From: Panax quinquefolius
Lineage: Eukaryota; Streptophyta; Magnoliopsida; Apiales; Araliaceae
Length of the DNA stretch: 64,000 nt
Direction of reading: 5' to 3'
NCBI GenBank assembly: GCA_020205615.1
Contig: CM035156.1
Span: forward strand, 16,395,128 to 16,459,127
A program made the translations under genes and the position numbers. Position 1 is the stretch's first letter. Each line of letters opens with the position of its first letter. The notes beneath the pieces were generated by a model. It searched no databases and had not been told where the DNA came from. It saw only the letters and a list, made by a program, of their open reading frames with translations. Below are positions 26,874 through 39,714 of this stretch, piece after piece.

Positions 26874-28250
26874 TCGATATGTGTTTTACACCGGACACGG
26901 TTCCGTCTTTATTATTATTCCGTTGGAACATCCTCGTGCGTGTGTTTACACCGACTGGTTCCGAACTTTATTATTATTCCGTTGGAACATCCTGTTCGTG
27001 TGTTTGACACCGGACTGGTTCCGTCTTATTATTATTCTCATTGGAACATCCTCATGCGTGTGTTTTACACCGACTGGTTCCGCTTTTTTATTATTCTCAT
27101 TGGAACATCCCAATGCGATTAAATTTCGCCGACTTTGGTTCCGTTATTATTATTCTGTTGAATAACTCATACTTCTCGCAAGTACCGCATGCATGGTGAT
27201 TTCTTTTGTTATTCCATTATTTATTATACTCGGTTGGTTAAAATTTTGACTTATATACTTCATGAAATTAGTAGAATATCCTAGATATTTGCGCTTCATC
27301 CAAAGATCTTTTCATGAAAATATTCTTCCGATCGAATTTTACTCTACAAAACAATGATCGTGTTGACAATTTGGACGTTAATAATTCTGGATAAAATAAT
27401 TCTTGAACTTGTTTTATTGAATTCTTATATCATTGTCATCATCCTCATGTTTATATTTTGTTTAAAGTCATTTGTGGGGCTGTAGTGTGTATGGACTTGG
27501 TATGATTATGACCGAGGGATTATTCTTGGTAATCATGATCGTAATATTACAAATGATGTGGTAAAAGTTCTCATTGGCCCGTAGTGCATTGATGGATGCT
27601 TTTGGCATGATCATGACCATTAATGAATACACAAATATTCTTGGTCCAGAGTGGTATGGATAATTGTGGTCGTGATACTAAAGAATATCCTCGGTAGTAG
27701 TGCGGGGGTGATTCGATGATGTGGAATATTTATTAAGTTGAGTCTCAAATGATAATGAGATGAAAAACCTTTTTAATCATAAAAGATAGTAGATTTTATT
27801 TTCTACTTGACTCTTTTAATGGATTACTTATTCCACCGTCATGATTAAACTTTATGCTACATTATATTTTATCGGTTTAACATTGTTGGAGACTAATGAT
27901 AATTTATTCTCAGATTATCTTAGTCATAATATTTCTTATTGGGCGATTGAGCTCACCCTTCATTTCACCGTTTCTCTTGAGAAATGAGAATATAAATTGG
28001 GACGAGTCGGGAACGGAGTGATGGTCCGGAGGATAAAGATTAGTAGTCCTCACTATTCTCGTGAAATAGTGTGATAATAATTGTAATGAGGACTCCTTTT
28101 GAGTTTGAATAATCTCTAGTAAATAATATTTGTATTCAATCTCATAGTTTATATTTTGTCGTATTGCACACCTATACGGTTGTATTTGAATTACATACCA
28201 TGTATCCGCGACCCAAGATGGGTGATGTATACCTAATTTTGGGGAGTCAC
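26874..28250 (+). repeat. 5' LTR of element A, second part
   Basis: The ~60-bp tandem array resumes in register at 26880 and the LTR runs on to GGGGAGTCAC. The CCGTAGTGC-type motifs and U5 region match 45430-46540. It is directly followed by a primer-binding site, showing that this is a 5' LTR. Confidence 0.85.
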
Positions 28251-28487
28251 GGTTAAGTATCAAAGCTTGGGGATATGATCCTGCTAAGATGTGAGACTAG
28301 AACTAGGAGGGAAAAGACGGAAATTCCTTCGCTAAGATATGACTCTACTTTAATTTATTTTGTATTTAAATTGGTGGTCGAGTTTAGAGATATTATGTTA
28401 CATGTCAATTAACCTTTGTTTTGTGGCGATGTCTGAAAATGACATCCAAAATGTTGAGAATAAAGAATGGAACACAAGAGAGTCCGA
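28251..28487 (+). pseudogene. Leader and gag start of element A (truncated)
   Basis: A tRNA-Met-type primer site at about 28254-28266 (degraded, AAGTATCAAAGC) opens the internal region. The next ~170 bases match the leader of element F in reverse (39545-39710). A gag start follows, reading ATGACATCCAAAATGTTGAG at 28439. Similarity to gag stops at about 28487, where unrelated leader sequence of element E begins. The capsid and most of pol are therefore missing from A. Confidence 0.7.
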
Positions 28488-28600
28488 CTTGCCACCGCAT
28501 AACTAAGCGTCCCCATGGAGAGTCCGCTTGCAGATCTCTCATCAACAGGAAGTCACCAGATAGAGGCTCGGGGCTCTTTACTTATGGCTCTGATACCAAC
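28488..28600 (-). other. Leader remnant and primer-binding site of element E
   Basis: On the minus strand, 28598-28587 reads TGGTATCAGAGC, an exact match to the initiator tRNA-Met primer site, two bases inside the LTR that starts at 28601. Only about 110 bases of E's internal leader remain before the junction with A's gag. E is thus the 5' LTR end of a minus-strand element whose body has been lost. Confidence 0.7.
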
Positions 28601-30214
28601 TGTGACGCCCCCAAAACAGGTCCAGTCCACCCAACCTATTCTGAGTCGCCAAATACATGGTACAGAAAACAACTACAACTTTATTACAACAATTGTCGTA
28701 CAAAATACAACAACACATATGCTGTGAGTTTGGATACAAATATATATACCAACTGTGACTCACATCCCAACCTTGGATAGCACGTCACAATGGCACCTTA
28801 CATAATGGTATAGTCAAAAACTGTTTTAGAAATTAGAATCTTTGGGAAGTGCTCAAGGAAACCTTCGTACATGGGAGGCCATGTGTCTAGGTTATGATAG
28901 ATATTATATGGCCACAGAATTATCCTTGGTTGACCCAATAGACCCAAAGAAAAACGAGAAGATTACTACCATATTCTTCCCAACGGTGAGTCTTCTCTTG
29001 ACATATCATTATCTCCACTGTCTCTAAATGAGAATTATACTTCAAATAAACACCAAGATTATATAGGTAGTGCTCGTAAATATACTCAGCAAGTGGATGA
29101 GCACAATCATGTCTTATGATGACACGAGGTTGTATGTCATTAGACATCTTGTATGATAGTGGCAAAACACCCTTCCAACGTTGGGTTCGCCTCTCCCTAT
29201 ATGATTTACCAAATATAACTACTAAAAGATGTATACAACACACTTTTGTTCATATCTTGTTTGGGAGAACTCCACGACTAGAGACCACCGCTCTATTCCT
29301 TTGTTACCCCCGCCGACCCAAATTTACACTTTTATTACACGAAAGAAATTGTGAAGCAAAAGGGTGAAAAGACAACTAACTTCGATAAAGAATATCATGA
29401 CTAAAGATAATTAAATTATCAATAGCCTTCATCAATAACAAATCGTAGATTTAGAACATATGGTAGATGATAAAACTTTTCAACCCATAGTTGCAATGAA
29501 CGAGCGATCCATTGAAAGAGTCAAATAGACCATAAAATCTATTATCTTCTCCATGTTAAAAGTCCACCAACAATATTTTATCCCCAGTAACATCAATCAA
29601 CAGCCCTTTCCACAATCATATGAATAACTCATAATCATAATTGTGATTCTAAATTCTCTTCGCACCTGGGATCGAAGATAATTTTCATCACCGTCTTTAC
29701 CCGAAACATCAAAGATCATGGTTATACCAAACCACGCCTCGCTCATAATCATAATAATTAATCCATTTTTTGCACTACGGGCAAAAGATATTCATCAATG
29801 CACCATCTTTTTTCACTACGGGCCAAAGATATTCATTAATAAGTCATTTTTTTACTTCTGGCCAAAGATATTCATATCTCAACGAAATATATAATCATTT
29901 CATAATTTATATAAACAATAATTATAACCATGTTGATCAATTCACCTTTGCACATAAGCTAAAGATATTCAATTATAAATTTAATGGCCATGATCATACC
30001 AGTCACAATTCAACTTTTCACTACTGGCCAAAGAGAACCCTAATCATGATCATACCAATAATCTATCCATCTTTACACTCAAGTGAAAGAGAATTTCAAC
30101 ATCAGGGTTATAAAAATGTTATATATGATAATAAAAATAATATGATCAATAACTCCATTTAATTTCAAGAGCAATATTCATAAATCAACGATAATTTGGT
30201 CGTAAAAAAAAACC

Positions 30215-30340
30215 AACTTTATCGTGAATAAGTACCCATGAATAAGAACTCATGAATAGTAACTCGTGAATTGTAACTCATGAATAAGAACTCGTGAATA
30301 AGAACTCATGAATAAGAACTTCGTGAATAAGAACCCCCGA
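30215..30340 (-). repeat. Short direct repeats in LTR E
   Basis: About seven units of CTCATGAATAAGAA or CTCGTGAATAGTAA with a period near 15 bp are visible. They are the minus-strand counterpart of the GTGAATAGTA repeats of LTRs C and D, placed on the U3 side of the promoter. Confidence 0.65.
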
Positions 30341-30791
30341 CTCAAAAAGATAGAAATTTCACAATAAAAAATCCATACCAATATTTCAGTACAATGATAT
30401 TGAAATAATAACATCATTATGAAGAATATAACATCCCTTACTATCCCTTACTATCCCTTACCTCAAAAGAGCATCACTTTTGACTGGATATCGGATATGA
30501 CGCTGAAGAAAACTTGCACTAATGAATAGCAACTCACCAAGTATCTAAATACTCACAAAATACACTCGATAATCTAGAGAGAAAAAGAGAGAAAACTTAT
30601 GAATTCCGGTGTGATTTTCAATTTTAACTTAGCCCTCTATTTATAGGAAAATGTTAGCACGCCGAAGCAGACTTAACCTGCAACCTGATGGCTTTACCTA
30701 CTACTATTCCCACCCACCACATTTGAAATAAAATTCAGCACATTTCTTCACCAACCATAAGTGGGACCCACCAATTCTAGAATTTTCCACC

Positions 30792-30796
30792 AAAAT
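30792..30796. repeat. Left target-site duplication of solo LTR D (AAAAT)
   Basis: AAAAT directly precedes TGTAAGACCCC and is repeated exactly at 33350-33354 after the LTR end. Confidence 0.85.
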
Positions 30797-31743
30797 TGTA
30801 AGACCCCAGCTTTTATAAATAAAGATGAATTTTTCTATAAATATTATTTTTGAATATTATGGAATAAATTTGATATAATGTTATAGTTGTGGGTAATATT
30901 TATAAATTTTTCAAAGTATGCAAGTTGTTATAAAATATTGTTTGGTGGGGAATATTCTTTTTTGTTAGGAATATTCGCATAATGGCTCAATCATTGGTGG
31001 ACCCTATGAAATTAATTATTGCGGATTGAGAAAGCGACAAAAATATTTTATAAAAATAACTACGGAGGTATTGTTAGATTAAAACTGCTGAACTACTCTT
31101 TTCGGTGGTAAAAGTAATGCAGAATCTGGCGTGGTTGCATAAGAAGTAGCACACAGTATTGATTATTGATGCTTTACGTGAGAAGTCACCAATTTATGCT
31201 TTCAATTATTACTACAAAGAATTTCTTTGCATCATATCTCTTATATTATTGATTCAATTATTGTCACAAGATCATCCGTATAATATGTTATAGTATTAAA
31301 TCAATAATTGAGACGACAAGTTATAAATGATTAATAAGTGTTGAAAGATTAAATATGTGTTGATGAAAAAAAAATGATTTGTGGTAAGTTTGATTATTTT
31401 ATGGGGGCTCATATGTCATCATCTAAGAGTCTCTTCACGTCGATAGTATTTACCTTCACGTCAATAGTAATTACCCTTGTGAATAGTATTTACCTTCGCG
31501 TCGATAAGAATTACCTTCGTCAATAGTAATTACCCTTGTGAATAGTATTTACCTTCACGTCGATAGTTTACCCTTCGTTAATAGTAATTACCTTTACCAG
31601 ACGTCCGAACCACTTGTCGTTTCACATTACAGCGCCGAACCACTTGTCGCTTCACATTACAAAAGTCAAACCACTTTTCTTTTCACATCATTAGTCATCA
31701 AGCCACTTTCCTTTTCTTTTCGGGTCTTAAAGCTAGAAATCTT

Positions 31744-31753
31744 CTATAAATAG
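31744..31753 (+). promoter_or_regulatory. LTR TATA box (solo LTR D)
   Basis: CTATAAATAG is followed by a GAGAGAAAGTATAGAGAGA leader, the same layout as in LTRs G, A and C. A solo LTR keeps this promoter even though it has no coding region. Confidence 0.6.
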
Positions 31754-31909
31754 AGGCTGGGGCTTCATTATTTTCACGAATTCATTCAAGCTAGAGAGAA
31801 AGTATAGAGAGAATAAGAGAGAAAAAGAAGAGTATTTTTGTTACTACACCGCCGCAAAGATTCAATCTCCTACCAAATGTAAGGGTGTTATTCTTTCTTA
31901 TTCATGAAG

Positions 31910-32250
31910 AGAACTGTTGTTATTCCATTGCTTATTATTCTGTTGGAATAACTCAGTATACGTGGTTTACCCTATACTTGGTGACATTCTTCTATTATTA
32001 CATTGGAACATCCTCGTCAATTAGTGTTTTACACCGGACTGGTTCCGCTTTTATTATTTTGTTGGAACATCCTCGTCACGTGTGTTTTACACCGGACTGG
32101 TTCCGCTTTTTATTATTCTCATTGGAACATCCATGCATGTGTTTTTACACCCGACCGGGTTCCGCTTTATTATTATTCTGTTGGAACATCCTGCTTGTGT
32201 GAATTTCACCCGGACTGGTTCCGTTATTTATTATTCCGTTGGAATAACTT
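31910..32250 (+). repeat. Tandem array of ~60-bp units in LTR D
   Basis: Five units each contain GGAACATCC, a GTGTTTTACACCGGACTGG core, TTCCG and TTTATTATT. This is one of the best-preserved arrays in the window. Confidence 0.78.
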
Positions 32251-33349
32251 TTATGTGCGGCTCTATCGCGTGCATGGTGATTTCTTTTGTTATTCCATTC
32301 TTTATTATACCCAAGTTGGTTAAAACTTTGACTTATATACTCGTGAAATTAGTGGAATATCCTCGATATTTGCGTTTCATCCAATATCTTTTCATTTGAA
32401 AATATTCTTCCGATCATTCTTGAATTTTACTCTACAAAACAAAGATCATGTTGATAATTTGGACATTAATAATTCTGGATAAAATAATTCTTGAACTTGT
32501 TTTATTGAATTCTTATATCATTGTCATCATCCTCATGTTTATTTTTTTAAAAGTCATCACATGGCTGTCAGAGTGCGTAGATGGACTTGGTATGATTATG
32601 ATGACCGAGACTATTCGGTGTAATCATCATTAACCAGTAATGTGACAAATGATGTGGTAAAAATCCTCGATGGTAGTAGTGTATTGATGGATGATTGTTG
32701 GCATGATCATGACCATTAATGAATACACAAATATTCTTGGCCGTAGTGTATGAATAATTGTGGTCGTGATACTAAAGAATATCCTCGGCCGTAGTGCGGG
32801 GGTGATTCGATGATGTGGAATATTTATTAAAAGTTGAGTCTTAGCTATAACTTGATGATGAAAACCTTTTAAAACCTAAAAGATAGTAGACTTTATTTTC
32901 TACTTGACTCTTTTAATGGATTGCGTATTCATTTGCAATTAAACCGGTTGTCTATTGTATTTTATCGGTTTAACATTGTTGAAGACTATTGATAATTTAT
33001 TCGCATTATCTTAGTCATAATATTTCTTCTTGGGCTAGTTGAGCTCACCCTTTCTTTCACAGCTTCTCTTGAAATGAGAATATAGTTTGGACGAGTCGGG
33101 AAACGAGTGATGGTCCGAAGATAGCATTAGTAGTCCTCACTATTCGTGAAATAGTGTGATAATAATTGTAATGAGGACTCCTTATTGAGTTTGTATAATA
33201 TCTAGTAGGCGATATTTGTATTTAAACTCACAGCTTTATGTCGTATTGCATACCACGGCAGATTATGTTAGTAAGTTGTATTTAAATTACATACCATGTA
33301 AGTGGTGACTCAAGATGGGTGATGTATACCTAATTTTGGGGGCGTCACA

Positions 33350-33354
33350 AAAAT
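33350..33354. repeat. Right target-site duplication of solo LTR D (AAAAT)
   Basis: Identical to 30792-30796 and immediately after the CGTCACA end of the LTR. Confidence 0.85.
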
Positions 33355-34404
33355 CATTTATAACCTAATTTCCGAATCAGTCACCTCTTAAAACAAATTA
33401 TACGCTCATTTTTAACGGTTCAAAATTTGTGGACATATACTCAACTTATATATGTATAATATATCCAAAATTACAACGATCCAACGGTTGGATTAAATAT
33501 TATAACTCACACAATAAAGTCAAATAACACCGATTTGATCTTTTAATACCTCCAATCCGACAAAATACTGATAAAACACCTCAACATTAACTCTTTCATT
33601 TATAACCACATAAATAAACCCATCATCAAATAAATATTTCCTTATCATATAAATTAATAATTAATTATTCACAAATAATATTACAGAATCACAATTATGA
33701 CAACCAGGTAGTTCTTGAGAAAGAGGAGGCATTAGATAAGGATTTCTCCTCATCTTGGCCAAGCAATTAGGGTGACCGGACCTCTCCTCGATGTAACTTT
33801 CTAGACATTGCCAATAAAGATATCTCATAATAATATTCAAATAATATGAATTATTGATCCGATAATGGGAAATACTATGCAGTGATAATTATTGAAACAA
33901 CAATAATATAAAATATCAACGCAACAATTATTGATTCAATAAAATAAAACATTGAACAGTAATTACTGTAACAATTATTGAATAGTGCATTCTCACGTAA
34001 GAATCAATAATTGAAAAAATCTTCGTCTTGATACTGGTGTATCTTCTTTGCAACTACGCTGGACATCGTATTTTAACCACCATGTATTCCAAAAGTGTTA
34101 ATTGGTAACAATAACTACGCCTGCTATTTATAAAAACTCAAATTTGTCGTTTTCTTCATCCGATGCTTATTACATTATATGGGCCCATGAATGATCATAC
34201 TTGGCGCATTTTGGATATTCCCGACAAAAAGAATATTCCACGACCAAACGAATACAACAATAATTATTTTATAGCCACTTGCATATTTTGAAAAAATTTC
34301 ATATCTCACCCTTAACTTTAAACTTTTATCAATATAATCATTTCCTGAATAATAATTATAAGAAAAATTGCATACTTTTATTTCATAAAATTCGGGGTCT
34401 TACA

Positions 34405-34417
34405 AATGCCCCCCACC

Positions 34418-34468
<51 letters not shown>

Positions 34469-34951
34469 CACTGAATAACCTTCTTCCGATTATTTTGAAA
34501 AATGGGAAAATAGGGTCCATAAAATAAGCAAAATTTACAACAATTACTATAGCGAATAATTGAACAAAACCGGTGTGACTTATCACGTAAGCATCAATAA
34601 TCAATACTGTGTGTTTCTTATCTGCAACCAAGCGACATCGCATTTTTTAACACCGGTGTTTTCAAAGAAGCAATGGTAAAACTTCCGTCAAGTTATTTTC
34701 ATAAAGTATTTTTGTCGTTTTCTCAATCCGACAATAATTCCGTTAATAGGTCCACCAATGATTGTCTTGTTGTCTAATATTCTTTGTTAAAATGAATATT
34801 CCCCACCAATCAAATATTATATAACAACTTTGCGTCTTTTGCAAAATTTATAAATATTACCCACAACTATTATATCAATTTCACTCCATAATATTCAAAA
34901 ATAATATTTATAGAAAATTCATCTTTATTCAAAAAGTTGAGGTTTTACAAT
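34405..34951 (-). repeat. Truncated 3' LTR of element F
   Basis: About 547 bp match the right-hand end of F's other LTR (41687-42190), from CCCCACCAATATTATATATA to GTTGAGGTTTTACA. A TA microsatellite lies at 34423-34465. It begins abruptly next to the end of LTR E, so the remaining ~1.9 kb of this LTR is gone. Confidence 0.78.
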
Positions 34952-37900
34952 CTCCCTTCTATGAAATTTAAGCCCTCGAAATTAGGTACGTGCACTGGTA
35001 TGTCGAAGAGGTAAGGATACCTTAATTTCATTTCGATTCTAACTCCCAAGTTATTTCCTCAACATCGTGGTTTCTCCACAAAACTTTGACTTGAGGTATA
35101 ACCTTGGTGCGTAGAATATGTTCCTTCTTATCCAAGATTGGAACATGAACCTCTTCATACGTCAAATCTTTCGTTATTTCGTCCGGCCCAACTCAATAAT
35201 GTGGTTCGGGTCTTCCACATATTTACGTAATATGGATATGTGAAAAACGCGTTATGAACACGAGACATACTTGGCGAAAGCGAGTCTATAGGCCACGCCC
35301 TACTCGATCAAGGATTAAAAATGGTAGATGAATCGAGGATTAAGTTTCCTCTTTCCAAATCTTGTAACTCCTTTCCATGGAAGCGACTTTTAACAACACA
35401 CGATCTCCTATATCGAATTCCACGTCCTTTCGATGAAGATCGGCCATAACTCTTTTAATCGATCTTGTGAGGTTTTTATACGTTCTTGGGATCGTTTGAA
35501 TATTTTCCGTAGTCATATCGTATCAACTCTCTGTCCCAACAATCGGTCTTCACCCACCTCATCCTAAAGCATCTTGAGAGAGCGACACTTTTTCCATACA
35601 ACCCTTCAAATGGAGCCGTGCAATACTTGCTTAATAACCATTATCAGAGGAAAACTCCACCAATTGTAAGAACTTGTCCCAACTTCCTTGAAATCAAGGA
35701 CATAGAGTCTTAATAGATCTTGAAGAGTTTGAATAGTCCTCTTCGTTTGTCCGTCCGTCTGAGGATGATATCTTTGAGCTAAATCGTAAGTCTGTGCCCA
35801 TAGCTTTTTGCAAACTAACCCAAAATCGTGAAGTGAATCTTGGGTCTCGATCGAAACTATGGATACCGGCATTCCATATGATCTTCTAATCTCGTTTATA
35901 TACATCTGAGCAAGACGTTCAAGTGTATAAGTTTCTCGTGATCGGTAAGAAATGAAAGCGGACTTGGTCAATCTATCAACAATGACCCAAATTGCATCTA
36001 TACCTTGAGAAACCTTAGGAAGACCGTGAACGAAATCCATGGTAATGTGCTCCCACTTCCATTCCGAATTTCAAGTTATTGCGATGGACCTTTTGGTACT
36101 TGATGCTCCGCTTTAACTTCGTTGACAAGTTAGACACCTTGAGATAAATGATCTTGCTCTCTCTCTTCATATTGCTCCACCAAAATGTATAGCGAATATC
36201 ATGATACATTTGGTACTCCCGAGATGGATCGCAAATGATTGTGTTGTGCGCCTCCATCATGATATGATACTTTTAAATCGAGTCGTTAGGAACACAAAAG
36301 TCCGGAGTTGACTCAAGTATTCCTTCTTCATCGATTCTTGCTTGGCAGATAGCACCTTCTTGCACTTTCTTCCTCATACGCATCGACTCCGGATCAGAAC
36401 TTGAGCAACTTTAATTTTATCAATTAAAGTTGGTTCTACTCAGATATTTTTCATCATCACGTGGGTCCCCTGAGTCTTTATCTCTATCTCCATCCTTTGT
36501 AAGTCATACAAAATGGGCCTCATATTGACAATATTGCACTGCGTGCCGCGTATGATCTTCTACTCAATGCGTCGGCTACCACGTTTGCTTTTCGGGGATG
36601 GTATTGGATAGTATGATCATAATCTTTCAACAGATTCAGGCAACGTCATTGTCGCATGTTGAGTTCCTTTTGAGTGAAGAAATATTTGAGGCTTTTATGA
36701 TCCGTAAAGATCTCCACTTTCTCCCCATACAAGTAATGCCTCCAAATCTTTAGTCGAAGATAATAAATGCTAACTCTAGATCATGAGTAGGATAATTCCT
36801 CTCATATTCTTTGAGTTGTCGTGAGGCATAAAGCATGACTTTCCCATGTTGCATGAGAACACATCCTAACCCTTTGCCCAAGCATCACCATAGATGACAA
36901 ATCCCTCCGAACCCGATCAGATTGTCGAGCAGTCTTTGAAATGAGTCTCCTCTTGAGTTCTTGAAAACTCTTCTCACATTTCTCGCTCCAATAGAACTTT
37001 GTATCTTTCTAAGTCACCGAGTTAGTGGAGTAGCGATTCGAGAAAACCCTTCTACGAATCTCCGATAATAACCAAATTAAAGCCGAGAAAGCTACTACGT
37101 CTTCGATCATCGATTTAGGTTGCTCCCAGACTTTGAATATCTTCAATCTTTCTTTGGGTCAATGATATTCTATGACTTGATACCACGTGCAAAGGAATGC
37201 TACTTCTCGAAGCCGAACTCGCATTTCTTCAACTTGGCATAAAGCTTATATTCACGAAGCTTTTTGGAGTATCGACCTTCAAGTGTTGCTTTCATGATCT
37301 TCACGGGTTTTGGAATATATGAGGATGTCATCAATAAAGACGACCACAAAGTGATTCAAATATTCCTCGAATACTTGGTTCATCATATCCATGAAAGCGG
37401 CGGGAGCATTAGTCAATCCAAAGGACATGACTAGAATTCATAATGCCCGCATCGAGTTCTCGAAAAGCCGTCTTTAGAATGTCATCGGTTCTAATCTTCA
37501 ATTGGTGATATCCAAACGAAGATCAATCTTTGAAAAGAATTTGGCTTCTTATGGCGGCCAAACAGTCATCGATCGTGGCAATGGGTACCTATTTTTTATG
37601 GTGACATGATTCAACTCTCGATAATCAATACAAAAGTCGCATACTCCCATCTTTCTTCTTCACGAATAGAATGGGAGCACCCCAAGGAGAAGTACTAGGG
37701 CGAATAAAGCCAATGTCTAACAATTCCTGCAGTTGAGTTTTTTAACTCCGAGTTCAATAGAGCCATTCGATATGGGATTTAGAAATGGGTTTTGTCTTAG
37801 GGTTCGAGTCGATACAAAATTCAATTTCACGCTTTGGGGTAGGCCAGAAGTCCTTCGTGGAATATCGTCGAAATTCATTAACAATAGAAATATTATTCAA

Positions 37901-39714
37901 AACCGGCGTATTTTTGTTTAGATCGTGACATGAGCTAAGAAAGCTTGACATCTATTTTTCAATAAACGAATAGCTTTATGGCTTGAGATGACAATGATTG
38001 ATTTTAATGGTTTGGTTGCTTGAATTAGTATAATAGGTCAATTAGGAATATGAAAGCTATGAACCTTACGAAAATAATCAATTTTTGCATGATGAGTAGT
38101 TAATCAATCAATCCTTTAGAATTACATCAAATGCAAGTATTTTTAATGCAATAAGATCGACAGGTAATGTGTGGGTACCAACTTGAACCAAACAAGACTT
38201 ATAAACCGTGGATGTCAAATTTAATCGTTGAGCGCAAGAAGGATAAATAAAAGAATGGGTAGAACCGGTATCAAATAAAGTGTAGATTTCGCTAAAGTTT
38301 ATGATAAGCTTACCCGTGATGACCTCATTCGGGTTCCTTGCTTTCTGGGAGGTCACAACAAACGCTCTCTCATGCATTACCGGCTTTGACTTTTCTGGGA
38401 CAGCCTTTGGTGCCTCCATCCTAGCTGAATTTGTCTTCGGTGAACTACAAAATCGGGCTAAGTGACATTCTCTTTCACAATTATAACATGTTTTGACCAG
38501 ATCGCGCAAATTTGGACCGATGTATCCTCCCTCCGCATTTGAAGCATATGATAGGTGGTCTTTCTCCTTCCTTAACAATGGGTCTTTGGTCGACGCGTCT
38601 TTCCATCATTGTTGAATCTCCTCTTCTTGAAATGTCCATTCTTATTATTTTGGCCTTGATTACCACCAAAGTGGTTACCATTTCGCTTTATTGATTCCTC
38701 CACGCTTGTTGTCACCGCTCGATGATCGCTCTCACTAGTATTATCATTTTGTTAATTTGCTTTTTGGTTTGCGTTGACTCGTTATCGCGTTCCACCAACT
38801 GAGCCATATTTTACAACATCCGAATACAAACACGGTTTATGAAAATAAGATGTTGACGTATCTCCGACTTCAAACCTCTTAAAACATTCAGCGCCATTCT
38901 CTCTTCGTTATCCACCAAGTGGGGCCTTGAACTGGATAACTCCGCAAATTTTTGCCTCGTATTGCGACCGCGATCATATTGTTTTGCTCCAATTTGATAA
39001 ACTCCACCTTCTTCATGTGACGAATACTTTCGGAAAGTATTTGTCGTTGAAACGACTCTTGGAACTTCTCCCAAGACATCTTTAATCTGGCGGCGAGTTA
39101 AATCGTTTTGCCGATTCCCACCATGTATGCCTCTCTCACAAGAACATAAAGGCGTGAAAGGAACCTTTACTCCTCGGAGCATCCCAAGACATCAAATATC
39201 TTGGTGATCTATTTTATCCATGCTTCCGCCATAAGTGGTATTGGCTATCCCTTAAACTCCGGTGGTCCCAGCTCCTTGAACTGTTTAGCGGTGACCGCCC
39301 AAGAGTTTCCAGTGTTTCCAGCTACATTTTGGACAGAGCCGCTCTACCTTTCTTTGTTGCATGAATTGCGTAAAGCCTCCGAACAATCCATCATTCATCA
39401 TTTGGTCGGTGTTGTTGTTTTTGCGTGAGGATTGTCGCCTTCGATGCACATTCTCCTGATTATTGATATGTGGATACTCAACGGTCTCTTGTGCTCCATT
39501 GCTATTCTTAACATTTTTGGATGTCATTTTTAGATACTGCCACAAAACAAAGGTTAATTGACATATAACATAATATCTCTAAACTCGACCAACCAATTTA
39601 AATACAAAATAAATTTAAGTAGGTCATACTTAGTGAAGGAATTCCCCGCTCTCCCCTCCTAGTTCTAGTCTCACATCTTAGCCGGGGATCATATCCTAAG
39701 CTTTGATACCAACC
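34952..39714 (-). pseudogene. Gag-pol of element F, decayed
   Basis: On the minus strand: gag from 39540 with a capsid-like region (39180-38810); a damaged first and nearly intact second zinc knuckle (CYNCERECHLARFC near 38490-38450); a protease with an intact DTGSTHSF near 38270; reverse transcriptase at about 37950-37200; RNase H at about 36900-36580; integrase at 36260-35606, with [18 protein letters not shown] starting the core and HPQTDGQ before the third catalytic residue; and a chromodomain-like tail to about 34980. Many stops and frameshifts are present. It is the best-preserved protease and integrase copy of the minus-strand elements here. Confidence 0.85.
39700..39711 (-). other. 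Primer-binding site of element F
   Basis: The minus strand reads TGGTATCAAAGC, one mismatch from the initiator tRNA-Met complement, three bases inside the LTR edge. Confidence 0.65.

Larger units (their letters stand above)
30797..33349 (+). repeat. Solo LTR D (2.55 kb) with perfect 5-bp duplication
   Basis: It runs TGTAAGACCCC...GGGCGTCACA, is flanked by AAAAT on both sides and has no internal sequence. It contains the GTCGATAGTA/GTGAATAGTA array (31435-31590), a TATA box at 31744, the ~60-bp array (31910-32250) and CCGTAGTG motifs (32740-32800). It is inserted in LTR E, so it is younger than E. Confidence 0.9.
28601..34404 (-). repeat. LTR E (minus strand), split by solo LTR D
   Basis: On the plus strand it runs from TGTGACGCCCCC to GGGGTCTTACA. 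Without D it is about 3.25 kb, some 0.6 kb longer than B's LTR. It shares with B the GCACTACGGGCCAAAGATATTC blocks (29780-30030), the CTATTTATA box (near 30645) and the terminal sequence after 33650. The stretch 28780-29270 has no counterpart in the other LTRs. Repeated GTGAATAAGAACTCAT units lie at 30215-30340. Confidence 0.78.

Noticed and set aside
28920..29243. 107-codon minus-strand frame in LTR E
   Set aside because: No recognisable domain and no splice or start support; kept only as a finding about the unexplained LTR segment.
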